A DNA stretch of 64,000 nucleotides from JAAXPZ01 sp965215705 (GTDB taxonomy: Bacteria; Campylobacterota; Campylobacteria; Campylobacterales; Sulfurovaceae). Position numbers and translations under genes: made by a program. Under the pieces are notes generated by a model. It was given only the letters and a program-made list of their open reading frames with translations, was not told where the DNA came from and did no database searches. Of this stretch, positions 40,641 to 49,399 are shown piece after piece (position 1 is the stretch's first letter; each line of letters starts with the position of its first letter). The DNA lies in assembly GCA_965215705.1 (NCBI GenBank), contig CBDCEE010000002.1, forward strand, positions 62,001 through 126,000, given 5' to 3'.

Positions 40641-41953
40641 TATTGTTTGCTAATGAGTCTTGCGAGCAACTGATTCCCTGCCAATTCAGTAATCTTAGCT
40701 TGATAGACTTTCCCATATTCTACTGAGATCTCATTGGTGTCATTCACCAGTATCTCTCCATCAATATCTACTGCCCACAGGAGTGGGCGTGCAGAGAGGA
40801 GATACTCATGTTCGTCACTTTCACCGTCTATCACGAGATCGATAGTTTTTCCGACCATCTTTTCTAGTGATATCTTGGTAGTTTCTTCTGCGATCTCTCC
40901 GAGGATCTGGGCTCTCTCTTCGATGGTCTCCTGAGTGATCTGCTCCATCTCGTAGGCGCTGGTTGTCTCTTCGTTGGAGTAGTGGAAGGTATTGAACCGG
41001 TCAAATGCAAAGGTACGCATGAAGTTACAGAGTTTTTGGAAGCTCTTCTCTGTCTCTCCTGGATGCCCTGCGATGACAGAGGTACGGATAAAGGCATCGG
41101 GTTTGGATTTCATATACTCCAGGAGTGCTATAGTTTTCTTCTCTCCAAAACCACGCTTCATGGTTTTGAGGAGGCTGTTGTCTATATGCTGGATGGGCAT
41201 ATCGTAATAGGTCTGAAACAGCCTAGAATCCGCTATCGCATCGATTAGGGCAAAAGAGGTGGTGCTGGGGTAGAGATAGAGGATACGGGCACTCCTGACC
41301 CCCTCTATGGCCTCTATGGCATGGATGAGATCGGTGAGTCCATCGCCTAGTCCCATGTCTCGCCCATAGCTGGAGCTGTCCTGCGAGATAAAAGAGAAAT
41401 CCCAGAAGCCGCCAGAGACGAGATTCTCTACCTCTGTCACGAGTGAGTCGATCGTGCGGGAGTGAAGCTTGCCCTTGAAGCTAGGGATGGCACAAAAGGA
41501 GCAGGTCTGGTTACAGCCCTCGGCGATCTTGATATAGGCATGGAAGGAAGAGCCTGTGATGACACGATCTGCCTTTTCATTGGCGAGATAGACTTCGGGG
41601 CTGAAGGTGCTCTGCTTTTTCATGATCAGTTCGTCGATCTTCTCATAATCTCCTACGCCGGTAAAGATATCGATCTCAGGCATACTCTCCTGGAGCTCTT
41701 TTTGGTAGCGTTCGGTGAGACAGCCGCTCATGACGAGGAGGGAGCCTTCCTTGCGTTGTGCATGGAGGTTGAGGATGGTGTTGATAGACTCCTCTTTGGC
41801 GGCTTCGATAAAGCCACAGGTATTGACGATGATGATATTTGCAATGGTCGGATCATCTGTGATGGTGTACTCTTGGAGACGACCGAGCATGATCTCGCTA
41901 TCGACGAGGTTTTTGGTGCAGCCTAGGCTGACGAGGTGGAGGGTTTTTGGCAT
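40640..41953 (-). CDS. rimO: Ribosomal protein S12 methylthiotransferase
   Basis: RimO is the MiaB relative that methylthiolates an aspartate of ribosomal protein S12. The 437-residue protein has 'VSLGCTKNLVDSEIMLG', the radical-SAM motif in 'CNQTCSFCAIPSFKG', and a C-terminal TRAM domain. The K-N-L-V-D-S-E block separates it from MiaB (M-N-V-R-D-S-E here). Confidence 0.95.
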   Translation of the reverse strand: MPKTLHLVSLGCTKNLVDSEIMLGRLQEYTITDDPTIANIIIVNTCGFIEAAKEESINTILNLHAQRKEGSLLVMSGCLTERYQKELQESMPEIDIFTGVGDYEKIDELIMKKQSTFSPEVYLANEKADRVITGSSFHAYIKIAEGCNQTCSFCAIPSFKGKLHSRTIDSLVTEVENLVSGGFWDFSFISQDSSSYGRDMGLGDGLTDLIHAIEAIEGVRSARILYLYPSTTSFALIDAIADSRLFQTYYDMPIQHIDNSLLKTMKRGFGEKKTIALLEYMKSKPDAFIRTSVIAGHPGETEKSFQKLCNFMRTFAFDRFNTFHYSNEETTSAYEMEQITQETIEERAQILGEIAEETTKISLEKMVGKTIDLVIDGESDEHEYLLSARPLLWAVDIDGEILVNDTNEISVEYGKVYQAKITELAGNQLLARLISKQ

Positions 41954-42083
41954 AGTGATTCTTTTTTGCTGCCATTATAGCATATTTGCTGTGGTTTGAT
42001 ATAGAGGATAGGTCTTATGTGGGTGTATGATGAGATGTATGTAGTGTAGATGGATTTGATATGGATAGAAAATAGAGGAAAAT

Positions 42084-42124
42084 TAAAAAAGGAGGCTAGA
42101 GCCAGACCGAAGCCTGAACTCTAG
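42084..42124 (-). terminator. Intrinsic terminator of the porin gene
   Basis: On the minus strand a stem CTAGAG...CTCTAG continues into an inner CAGGC/GTCTG stem capped by TTCG, then a short spacer and six Ts. It lies just after the porin stop codon. Confidence 0.75.
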
Positions 42125-42141
42125 AGAAGTTTTAGGAAATC

Positions 42142-43440
42142 CTAGAACTTGTATGTAACGTCTACACGAACAGCGTTGTCTGTTTTCTCAGCGCCATTGA
42201 GCAGAGAGGTTTTTGTGTATCTGTACTCAACTTTTGTTGAAACATTACCAAGTACTTTCATACTATAACCAAGTCTTGCATGAAGTTGGTCATCGTTGGC
42301 AGTTGCACCATTGTCTTTTTTGTTGGTGTCCCAAGATGTGTACTTAAGTCTAGCATTAAGTGTTCCCGGGCCAAAATCAGCAAAGAGGTTTGCCTCAACT
42401 GCAGCACTTGCAGCTGTATCGCCAGCAAGACTTCTATACTGAGAAGCAGATGTATAGAATGGGTTCTGAAAACCGATTGCAAAGTCACCATCATTGACAT
42501 AACTTCCTGCAAGGTTCCATCTGAACATATCCATACTACCTGCGATTTTAGCACTCACGCCAAATGTAGCATCAGCACCAAGAAGCTTGCCTGTAACAGG
42601 GTCAGTCTTGCCAATCACTTCATCATCTCCAGCTACAAATCCAACTCTAGCAGAAGCTTTGAGTCCAGCAAAAGTAGTGTCAGCTGATACGAATGCAGCA
42701 TAAGCAACATATGCATCTTTTTTAACAGTATCATATCCTGCATTTGGGAGGTAGTAACCTACCGCAGAGAGCTTTGTGTCTGCGATAGAGCTGTTTACAA
42801 AACCAAGAGCAAAGAGACCAAGCTCATCATTTTTATCTTGAGCATTGAGTCTGATTCTGCCACCTTTGTTTTTGTCATACGCAGAGTGTACATAAGTACC
42901 ATATACAGTTGTGTCTGCAAGATCAGTGTTCGCTACAAGTACACCTTCGAAAGTCATGTCTTTCATACCATCAGTAGTATCAGTCCATACATAAGGAGAG
43001 AGAGACTTAGGAAGTGCATATCTACCAGCTTTGATCGCTGTATTGCCAAAGCTTGCAGTTAGGTAAAACTGAGTCAATTTAGCATCGTCACCATAGTTTG
43101 GATTCCAGTCACCTTTATCAGCTACTGCACCAAAACCTGTAGTACCAGAAATCTCAGCACCAAAACCGATACCATAAGCAATCGCTTTTTCAACACCGAG
43201 AGTTACTGTAGCAGATACTGCATGCTTGTCAAAGAGATCAGTTTTTTTAGCATTGTCTTTGATGCCGTTACCGTTCCAGTCACCTGAATACTCTGTGCCT
43301 GAAGTTCTATACTGAAGACCTACATTACCGTAAAAATCTGAACAATCTGCTGCTGGAGCCGCTGCTGCTGGCTCTACAGGAGCGATGTCACCGCCTGCGA
43401 AAATCATTGTTGATGCTACAATTGATAGCAATAAACCTTT
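42142..43440 (-). pseudogene. MOMP-like outer-membrane porin, disrupted by an IS
   Basis: The frame encodes about 430 residues of a beta-barrel porin resembling Campylobacterota major outer-membrane proteins: alternating strands, many Gly/Tyr/Asp, ending in the typical C-terminal Phe ('VDVTYKF'). It starts in the hydrophobic core of a signal peptide (L-L-L-S-I-V-A-S-T-M-I-F-A-G). The first codons, M-K-K-G-L, are across the IS: start ATG at 44189 with an AAGGAG site, followed by the 7-bp duplication. Removing the element restores a standard leader. As it stands the gene has no good start, so it should be inactive, unless the population is mixed or another start is used. Confidence 0.88.
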
Positions 43441-44176
43441 GGGTCTAGTAAACTTTAAGAGTCCAAAAGGTATCTTAAAGCATGACTACACCGAACAAAA
43501 ACAAGTACTCAAAAGGTACGCACATTTCAGAGCGTAAATTTAGGCAGTTAATTAAGTGTTTTTCACTTGATCTAAATGCATATGAAACCTCAAAGATAAC
43601 TAACATATCTCATACGACTTGTAAGAAGCTATTTCAAAAGTTACGCATATACATCTACCAGAATCTACTAGAGAACAATATTGAAGATGGAGAGTTTGAA
43701 TTAGATGAATCTTACTTTGGTGCCAAAAGAGTAAGAGGAAAACGTGGTAGAGGTGCAGCAGGAAAGACACCTGTGTTTGGCTTATTAAAAAGAGATGGTA
43801 ATGTCTATGTTCAAATAGTCAAGAACTGCTCGAGAGCTGAACTCATGCCTATTATTGAGGGAAAGATACTTGAAGGAAGTACTATTCATACTGATGGTTG
43901 GAAAGCCTATGATGGCTTAGTCCTTAATGGCTATGATCACTACAGGGTCTTTCATTCCAAAGATGAGTTTGTGCGAGGTAAGTCTCATGTAAATGGCATT
44001 GAATCCTTTTGGAGTTATACTAAAAGAAGATTGGCAAAGTTTAATGGACTTAGAGATGAGATGTTTTATCTCCATCTCAAGGAGAGTGAGTTTAGATTCA
44101 ACAATAGGCATAATGATATCTATGCTATACTATTAAAGAATCTTCGAACAAATAACCTCTAAAGTTTACTAGACCC
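43441..44176 (+). mobile_element. IS1595-like insertion sequence
   Basis: The 736-bp element has 17-bp perfect terminal inverted repeats (GGGTCTAGTAAACTTTA at 43441-43457 and its complement at 44160-44176). It is flanked by AACCTTT on both sides (43434-43440 and 44177-44183), a target duplication of 7 bp or 8 with one difference. It contains one intact transposase gene and lies inside the porin leader. Confidence 0.92.
43482..44162 (+). CDS. IS1595-family transposase
   Basis: The 226-residue transposase has the ISXO2/IS1595 core: 'GEFELDESYFGAKRVRGKRGRGAAGKTPVFGLLKR' with the first Asp, 'IHTDGWKAYDGL' with the second, and 'HVNGIESFWSYTKRRLAKFNGL' with the Asn/Glu. The gene is intact and spans nearly the whole element, so the element could still move. 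Confidence 0.93.
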   Translation: MTTPNKNKYSKGTHISERKFRQLIKCFSLDLNAYETSKITNISHTTCKKLFQKLRIYIYQNLLENNIEDGEFELDESYFGAKRVRGKRGRGAAGKTPVFGLLKRDGNVYVQIVKNCSRAELMPIIEGKILEGSTIHTDGWKAYDGLVLNGYDHYRVFHSKDEFVRGKSHVNGIESFWSYTKRRLAKFNGLRDEMFYLHLKESEFRFNNRHNDIYAILLKNLRTNNL

Positions 44177-44189
44177 AACCTTTTTTCAT
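44177..44189 (-). pseudogene. 5' stub of the porin gene
   Basis: Start codon ATG (44187-44189) and the next codons M-K-K-G of the porin leader, cut off by the IS. AAGGAG lies upstream at suitable spacing. Confidence 0.8.
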
Positions 44190-44449
44190 TTGAAACTCCT
44201 TGTTTTTTGTTTACGAACGAATTATACAATAGTTTTCTGAGTAATGTCAATAGATTGAACGAAAAAACAATAAAAAATTAACAAAAAATTAATGGTATCT
44301 TCCAAAATATCCATTAAATGGAGTGTTTAAAAATCATAAAATAGTTAACCAATAGTGAAAATAGTTAATAAAGAGGCAAAAAAGAGAGAAAAAAGGAGGG
44401 AAACTTAAGGATTTTGACTTTTTTCTTGATATTTTTTAATAAAACTTCT
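44190..44449. other. Porin promoter region, AT-rich
   Basis: About 260 bp without a gene, between the porin start and the next leftward gene. It must hold the porin promoter. Very AT-rich; no clear repeat. Confidence 0.5.
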
Positions 44450-44902
44450 CTACTTTTTATTTTTTTGGAGAAGTTTTTTGTTTTCAGGGTTCTGCAAAAG
44501 TGCTTCCATCGAATGATTGACTGTGGATTGGGTGGCTTTTTCTCTCACTGGTTCGGAGATATTGATCGCGATAGGATACTCATCGACAAAGATCTGCTTG
44601 ATCGCCAGCAGGGGGAGCGTGACATGAGAACCAAAGCCCTCAGCACCAAATCCTGCCTCGAAATGAAAGGTATCCTCATCCATATAGGCAGACTCAAAGG
44701 TATAGCCCGCCATCACAAAGAGCACGACTGACTCAAATGCAGCAGTGATATCACTGGGAAGTGCAGGAGAGAACTGTGTATGTCTGATCTCTACCGCGAT
44801 AGAGAACTCGATACCGTTCTCCAGCAAGAATGCAACGGTATGATAGAGATGGTCTTTGATCAGAAGTTTATATTCATTAGTATGAAATTGTTCTAGGGAC
44901 AT
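44450..44902 (-). CDS. Hypothetical protein, possibly SspB-like
   Basis: The 150-residue protein is cytosolic. The run 'DTFHFEAGFGAEGFGSHVTLPLLAIKQIFVDEYPIAINIS' is laid out like the beta-strand core of SspB adaptor proteins, which deliver tagged substrates to ClpXP, and the basic C-terminal tail (KKLLQKNKK) could be the peptidase-binding tail. This is by resemblance only. The gene stands alone between repeats. Confidence 0.45.
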   Translation of the reverse strand: MSLEQFHTNEYKLLIKDHLYHTVAFLLENGIEFSIAVEIRHTQFSPALPSDITAAFESVVLFVMAGYTFESAYMDEDTFHFEAGFGAEGFGSHVTLPLLAIKQIFVDEYPIAINISEPVREKATQSTVNHSMEALLQNPENKKLLQKNKK

Positions 44903-44940
44903 TTTTTACCTTTATTGTATAGTTCTTCTATGTTCCTCTC

Positions 44941-45151
44941 GTCATTCCGTGCTTGACACGGAATCCACGGTCGCAAGCAACAGTGTAATGAAACACTCCC
45001 TGCAATCCCAAGCCGTGGATCCTGAATCAAGTTCAGGATGACGAGAAGGCAAGCCAGACCCGTGGATCCCGGATCAAGTCCGGGATGACGAAAAGGCAAG
45101 CCAGACCGTCATTCCGTGCTTGACACGGAATCCACAGTCGCAAGCAACAGG
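44941..45151. repeat. Cluster of dispersed palindromic repeats
   Basis: Four palindromic units: ATTCCGTGCTTGACACGGAAT twice, one GATCCTGAATCAAGTTCAGGATGAC, and one GATCCCGGATCAAGTCCGGGATGAC. They are joined by short spacers (AAGGCAAGCCAGACC, CGCAAGCAACAG). The cluster fills the gap between two leftward genes. Confidence 0.75.
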
Positions 45152-45164
45152 ATAACAAATGCCA

Positions 45165-45755
45165 TCAGCTCAATAGATCAGTCTCAATTTCATAAAATCC
45201 TATCATAGCATTCATTAAAGCCAAGCCATCATAGTGCACTATTTCTGAAACAGGGATATCTCTGGGTATGATTTTCCCCTCATCCAGCAGCCTGGCTCTA
45301 GTAGTACCGGGCAGTAGCGGCGTGCTGGGAGTATACCATATACCATCCTGACGTAGAGCGAGATTGGCGATGCTGGTGTCAGTGAGGAGACCATCTTGGG
45401 TGAGAATGATCTCATCAGCCCCATGGGTAGTCTCCAGCAATGTATCGATCTCCTTTCTATCAAGGTACTTATAGGGGTAACCAAACGCTACCTCTACGAG
45501 CTTGATCTTCTCTATGATTTTTGGTTTATATATATAATAGTAAGCTTTAATGCTCTTTTTATCATAGATCACTTTGGCACGATAGAGACCTTTTGGTGGT
45601 ATATTTTGTAAATGCTCGCTAAGATCAATGGGCTCCTCACTATCAAAGAGTGCTTTGCGTGTATGATTGAGGCGGGCATTGTGATAGGGCAGGTTGGCTG
45701 CGACACCTTCTTCGATACGGATCGTTTCGAAAAGTGCTGTTTCTGTTTTTCTCAT
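45165..45755 (-). CDS. Aminotransferase class IV (PabC-like)
   Basis: The 196-residue protein belongs to fold-type IV PLP enzymes. The likely PLP lysine is in 'YRAKVIYD', and 'DGLLTDTSIANLAL' and 'TPLLPGTTRARLL' are the family's cofactor-phosphate blocks. The closest role is 4-amino-4-deoxychorismate lyase for folate, but branched-chain and D-amino acid aminotransferases share the fold. It is shorter than PabC of enterobacteria (~270). Confidence 0.75.
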   Translation of the reverse strand: MRKTETALFETIRIEEGVAANLPYHNARLNHTRKALFDSEEPIDLSEHLQNIPPKGLYRAKVIYDKKSIKAYYYIYKPKIIEKIKLVEVAFGYPYKYLDRKEIDTLLETTHGADEIILTQDGLLTDTSIANLALRQDGIWYTPSTPLLPGTTRARLLDEGKIIPRDIPVSEIVHYDGLALMNAMIGFYEIETDLLS

Positions 45756-45790
45756 TGTTTCACTTTTATGGTTTTGTCTTTGATGTCTCT

Positions 45791-45840
45791 GTCATTCCGT
45801 GCTTGACACGGAATCCACAGTCGCAAGTTCAGGATGACGA
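45791..45840. repeat. Dispersed palindromic repeat copy
   Basis: One full GTCATTCCGTGCTTGACACGGAATCC unit followed by a truncated TTCAGGATGACGA half, between carbonic anhydrase and the aminotransferase. Confidence 0.7.
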
Positions 45841-45865
45841 TGGGCAATGCATTCTGGATGACATA

Positions 45866-46507
45866 TTATTTGGCTCCAAGCTCACGAAATACCATCTCCT
45901 CATCATCGTAATAAAGTATCTCACCGGTGGCTAGATCATAATGCCAGCCATGCAGGAAGAGTTTTCCCTCTTCTACGCCTCGTTTGACTGCAGGGTAGGA
46001 GAGGAGATTTTCCAGCTGGAAAACCACAGAGACCTTTTCTGTGTAGTCGAGGAGTGCTTCTTTGTCTGCATGTGGTAGGGCGGTTTTGGCTACATGTTTG
46101 GCCATAGTACCAAGTTCAAGCCATTTGACGGTATGGATGTTCTCGGGGCTGGCTTCTAGGGACTGATAGACGGCTTTGATCGCACCACAGTCAGAATGTC
46201 CGCAGACGATGATGTCGCTGATCTCTAGCACAGAGGTGGCATACTCTATCGCAGCAGCAGTGGCATGGAAATCACTGTCTGGTTTGAAAGGAGGGACAAA
46301 GTTGCCGATATTACGGACGATAAAGAGGTCTCCGGCACCGGTACTGGTGATCATATTGGGCATGACTCTAGAGTCGCTGCAACCGATGAAGAGCGCCTTG
46401 GGGCTCTGCCCCTCAGAGACCAACTTTTTGAAACGCTCTTCATTGGCTTTAAATGTGACACGCTTGAAGGCTTCATGACCTTTTTCGAATGCGGTGATTT
46501 TGTTCAT
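45866..46507 (-). CDS. Beta-class carbonic anhydrase
   Basis: The enzyme interconverts CO2 and bicarbonate. The 213-residue protein has the zinc ligands in 'CSDSRVMP' (Cys and Asp) and 'CGHSDCGAIKA' (His and Cys), the complete beta-class set. Autotrophic Campylobacterota use it to feed the reductive TCA cycle; that role is inferred here. Confidence 0.94.
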   Translation of the reverse strand: MNKITAFEKGHEAFKRVTFKANEERFKKLVSEGQSPKALFIGCSDSRVMPNMITSTGAGDLFIVRNIGNFVPPFKPDSDFHATAAAIEYATSVLEISDIIVCGHSDCGAIKAVYQSLEASPENIHTVKWLELGTMAKHVAKTALPHADKEALLDYTEKVSVVFQLENLLSYPAVKRGVEEGKLFLHGWHYDLATGEILYYDDEEMVFRELGAK

Positions 46508-46544
46508 GTGAATCCTTTTTGTGGTTGTTTGTCCTTATTACTCC

Positions 46545-46758
46545 GTCATTCCGTGCTCGACACGGAATCCACACTCATAAGCAACAGGATAACAAATATC
46601 TCCTGCAATTCAAAGCCGTGGATCCCGGATCAAGTCCGGGATGACAATCTACTCCGTCATTCCGTGCTTGACACGGAATCCATGGTCGCAAGTAACAGAG
46701 TAATGAAATACTTCCTGCAATCCCAAACTGTGGATCCTGGATCGAGTCCAGGATGACA
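46545..46758. repeat. Cluster of dispersed palindromic repeats
   Basis: Four units: two ATTCCGTGCTYGACACGGAAT, one GATCCCGGATCAAGTCCGGGATGAC and one GATCCTGGATCGAGTCCAGGATGAC. Spacers are shared with the 44.9-kb cluster (CGCAAGYAACAG, TCCTGCAAT). It lies between pyrC and the carbonic anhydrase gene. Confidence 0.75.
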
Positions 46759-46768
46759 GGAAATTTCA

Positions 46769-47797
46769 TTATTCCACAATACACCATGCCAGCTCCTGCC
46801 CTGCAAACATCGGTACTACCTCTCCATATTTGGCAGGAACGGTGCATGGCTTTTTCTCCAGAGTGATGGTTTTTTCTGCTGGAGTGATGTGGTAGATGCG
46901 GCAGGCATTGGTGTTGACAAATGCCTGTAGGTTGTCAAGCTTGTCATGCTTGTCAAACAGCTCAGCCAGAGCCTGTAGGGCAATAGGGGCAGTGAATACT
47001 CCTGCCGCACATCCCGGGCACTCTTTAGCATCTTGTGGGTGTGGTGCGGAGTCTGAACCAAACATGACCTTAGGATGGGCATTGAGAGCGACTTCCAAGA
47101 GGGCTTCCCTATCCTCATAGCGTTTGGCGATGGGCTTGCAAAAGAGATGGGGCTGGAGCATGCCGCCTGCGACATCATCCAGTGTGATCAGGAGATGATG
47201 TAGCGTGATCGTGGCATAGAGGTTGTCAAATCTGTCAAGTGCCTTGACACTCGCTGCAGTGGTAATGTGCTCCATGATGATCGTCAGATCAGGAAAGTGA
47301 CTTGCCAGTTTCTCATAGACCGGTACGAACTCTGCCTCTCTATCCATGACAAACCCGTTGGTCTCTCCATGGATACAGAGTGGGATATTCAGATCACTCA
47401 TAGCAGAGAGTACAGGACGTAGCTCCTCTACATCAAAGCCACTGAGTCCCCCTTCAGAGTTGGTAGTGATCCCTGCTGGGTAGAGCTTGAGCGCGGTGAG
47501 ATCTTCTCGGATCTCTTCCAGAAATGCCCTGCTGTAGTCCGGCTTGAAAAAAAGAGTCATATAAGGGGTGAACTGGTTTTTGGTTTTTGGTTTTTGGTTT
47601 TTAGTGAATTGGCTTGCTTGTAGTATGCGATCTTTGTATGCCAGTAGTGCCTCTTTGGTGGTAACTGGGGGGAGGAGGTTGGGCATGATAATGGCAGCGG
47701 AAAAGTGTGCTGCGGAGAGTGGTGCTACGGTCTGGAGCATCTCACCATCACGGAGGTGAAGGTGCATATCAAGTGGAGAATGTAAAGATAGTGTCAT
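46769..47797 (-). CDS. pyrC: Dihydroorotase
   Basis: PyrC closes carbamoyl aspartate to dihydroorotate in pyrimidine synthesis. The 342-residue protein has the metal motif H-x-H in 'DMHLHLRDGE', the carbamylated Lys in 'ALKLYPAG', and 'HGE' and 'MEHIT' with further His ligands. ATG 47797 has AAGGATC upstream. A (GGTTTTT)4 repeat inside the gene adds a low-complexity insert 'TKNQKPKTKNQ' about residue 68, where relatives have none. The start region overlaps yidD. Confidence 0.94.
   Translation of the reverse strand: MTLSLHSPLDMHLHLRDGEMLQTVAPLSAAHFSAAIIMPNLLPPVTTKEALLAYKDRILQASQFTKNQKPKTKNQFTPYMTLFFKPDYSRAFLEEIREDLTALKLYPAGITTNSEGGLSGFDVEELRPVLSAMSDLNIPLCIHGETNGFVMDREAEFVPVYEKLASHFPDLTIIMEHITTAASVKALDRFDNLYATITLHHLLITLDDVAGGMLQPHLFCKPIAKRYEDREALLEVALNAHPKVMFGSDSAPHPQDAKECPGCAAGVFTAPIALQALAELFDKHDKLDNLQAFVNTNACRIYHITPAEKTITLEKKPCTVPAKYGEVVPMFAGQELAWCIVE
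47575..47602. repeat. Heptanucleotide repeat (GGTTTTT)4 in pyrC
   Basis: Four perfect 7-bp units in tandem within the coding region. Since 7 is not a multiple of 3, gain or loss of one unit would shift the frame of pyrC. Confidence 0.85.
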
Positions 47798-48125
47798 CAA
47801 GATCCTTTATGACATAATAATGGTTTTGATCTTTGGGAACAAGCCAATAGTCTATACTGATTTTGCCATAGAAACGGTTAGGATTGCATAAAAAAGAGGG
47901 CTGTTTCGGTCGAAAATGGAGGAGCGGATAGTCTATGCCTCCTTCGAAGAGCTGATTGCACCGCAATATTCTCAAGCTACTGGCAAGCAGTGCCTTGTGG
48001 GGTGGGTTGAACTCAAATTGCCATCTGGCATACTCTGAACAGGTGGGGTAGTATCGGCAGGTGCCTGGCAGCATTCTGGAGATGTACTGGTAGCCTTTGA
48101 TAGGGACTTGGAAGAATTTTTTCAC
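47769..48125 (-). CDS. yidD: Membrane protein insertion efficiency factor YidD
   Basis: YidD aids YidC-dependent membrane insertion. The 118-residue protein has the core 'PIKGYQYISRMLPGTCRYYPTCSEYARWQF' with the conserved cysteines, and 'RILRCNQLFEGGIDYP'. A C-terminal extension of ~40 residues goes beyond the usual family length. It overlaps lnt by 1 bp and pyrC by 29 bp. Confidence 0.9.
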   Translation of the reverse strand: MKKFFQVPIKGYQYISRMLPGTCRYYPTCSEYARWQFEFNPPHKALLASSLRILRCNQLFEGGIDYPLLHFRPKQPSFLCNPNRFYGKISIDYWLVPKDQNHYYVIKDLDDTIFTFST

Positions 48126-49387
48126 TAGGGGCTCTTTCTGCGTATGATATAGGAGGGAGACATATTAACACTATGATAGATAGTGGTACCGTACTTTTTG
48201 TTATAAAATTCCAGCAAGAGTCGCTGTAAGGTAGGTTCAATGGAGGAGATAAACCAGCCATTGTTGGAGGTAACGATCATCTGTTTGGGCTTGCCTTCAT
48301 AGAGTGTTTCACTGCATGCTTCATAGCAGATGGCATTTCTATAGACTGTGCCATTGACATCAAAGTCTGTTGGTTTGGCAGAGGCGATATAGTCTACAGC
48401 CCCATCAAAGAAGACTTTGTTGACCCATTTCCCCGCCCACTCTGGGAGAGGGTTGCTCTCTCCAAATGGCACGAGAAGCACTTTGTTGGCAATGGTATAT
48501 GTAGCATTTTTGATGATATAGGTAGCATTGCGGTGTACGTGTGTTTCATCCAGATAGAGTGCTCCGATGATGATTGTGATCTGCTTGGATCGCTGGAGTA
48601 GAGCAGCCAGTATCTTGGGCTCATTGTTGAGGAAGAAAGGAAAGACTGATTCAGGTAATACCACCATCTGTCTCTGATCAGAGATCGCTTTGTCTATGAT
48701 CGTGAAGACTTCCGTGACATGGGTAGAGATCAGTTTGGGGTTCCATTTGTCCTCTACTGTTGTCATGGTATTGGCAAGTGCAATGTGACTCTGGGTGTTT
48801 TGATAGGTTACGGTTGTCTTTAGGGGAGAATAAGCAAGCAATATCAATAGTAGGAAAAGGATATTTTTTTTGTACTGTGATGCTATGATTGCGATAAGTA
48901 CGATCGCCAGTTGCCATTTTTGTACCCCAAGGTAGCTATGCACGAACAGCAGTTCTGGTTTGAACCAATCGAAGCTGAGGGGATGGAGGTAGCTGAGGAG
49001 TAAAAGTCCTGCAGCTTTTACACCTAGAGAGAGGATGGAGGATGGAGGATGGAAGAGGGAGGCGATCTTGGTGATCAGCCAAAAGACACCTCCGTAGACC
49101 AGTGAGACAAAAAGTAGCCCTAGAGGGATTGCCCAGAGCATCTGATAATGCTTGAAACTGACCATGATCCACCAGAACCATAATAGTGCGATGAAAAAAC
49201 CGCTCCAGAACCAGATCTTCTGATCGGACTGTAGTAAGAACCAGAAAAAAAGTATGGCGGAGATCGTTTCGACTATTCTGCTGGAGAGACCTAACCATGC
49301 CAGGTAGAGGTAAGCAGAGCCTAGCATGGCGATGAACAAGCCCGCTGTTATACTATAAGTGGTAAAATATTTTCCAATTTTAAACAT
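48125..49387 (-). CDS. lnt: Apolipoprotein N-acyltransferase
   Basis: Lnt adds the third acyl chain to lipoproteins in the inner membrane. The 420-residue protein has about six N-terminal helices and a nitrilase-type domain with candidate Glu in 'VVLPESVFPFF', Lys in 'LVPFGE' context and Cys in 'AICYEA'. A (GAGGATG)3 repeat lies in the gene (49031-49051), giving 'FHPPSSILSLG'. ATG 49387 is only 12 bp from the start of divergent yajC. It is somewhat shorter than the usual ~500 residues. Confidence 0.9.
   Translation of the reverse strand: MFKIGKYFTTYSITAGLFIAMLGSAYLYLAWLGLSSRIVETISAILFFWFLLQSDQKIWFWSGFFIALLWFWWIMVSFKHYQMLWAIPLGLLFVSLVYGGVFWLITKIASLFHPPSSILSLGVKAAGLLLLSYLHPLSFDWFKPELLFVHSYLGVQKWQLAIVLIAIIASQYKKNILFLLLILLAYSPLKTTVTYQNTQSHIALANTMTTVEDKWNPKLISTHVTEVFTIIDKAISDQRQMVVLPESVFPFFLNNEPKILAALLQRSKQITIIIGALYLDETHVHRNATYIIKNATYTIANKVLLVPFGESNPLPEWAGKWVNKVFFDGAVDYIASAKPTDFDVNGTVYRNAICYEACSETLYEGKPKQMIVTSNNGWFISSIEPTLQRLLLEFYNKKYGTTIYHSVNMSPSYIIRRKSP
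49031..49051. repeat. Heptanucleotide repeat (GAGGATG)3 in lnt
   Basis: Three perfect 7-bp units inside the lnt coding region, the third such array in a housekeeping gene in this window. Confidence 0.75.
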
Positions 49388-49388
49388 C

Positions 49389-49398
49389 AAAGGATTCC
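49389..49398. promoter_or_regulatory. Shared palindromic ribosome-binding site of lnt and yajC
   Basis: AGGATTCCT lies in the 12-bp gap between the two divergent start codons. It reads AGGA toward yajC and AGGA toward lnt. Both messages must therefore begin inside the opposite gene. Confidence 0.5.
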
Positions 49399-49399
49399 T

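Noticed and set aside
40336..40716. Frames across the 122-bp palindromic array
   Set aside because: They encode repeated peptide only because the DNA repeats; there is no ribosome-binding site and both strands are open.
40351..46758. CRISPR array
   Set aside because: The repeats are palindromic and clustered, but the spacers are themselves repeated and no cas gene is present.
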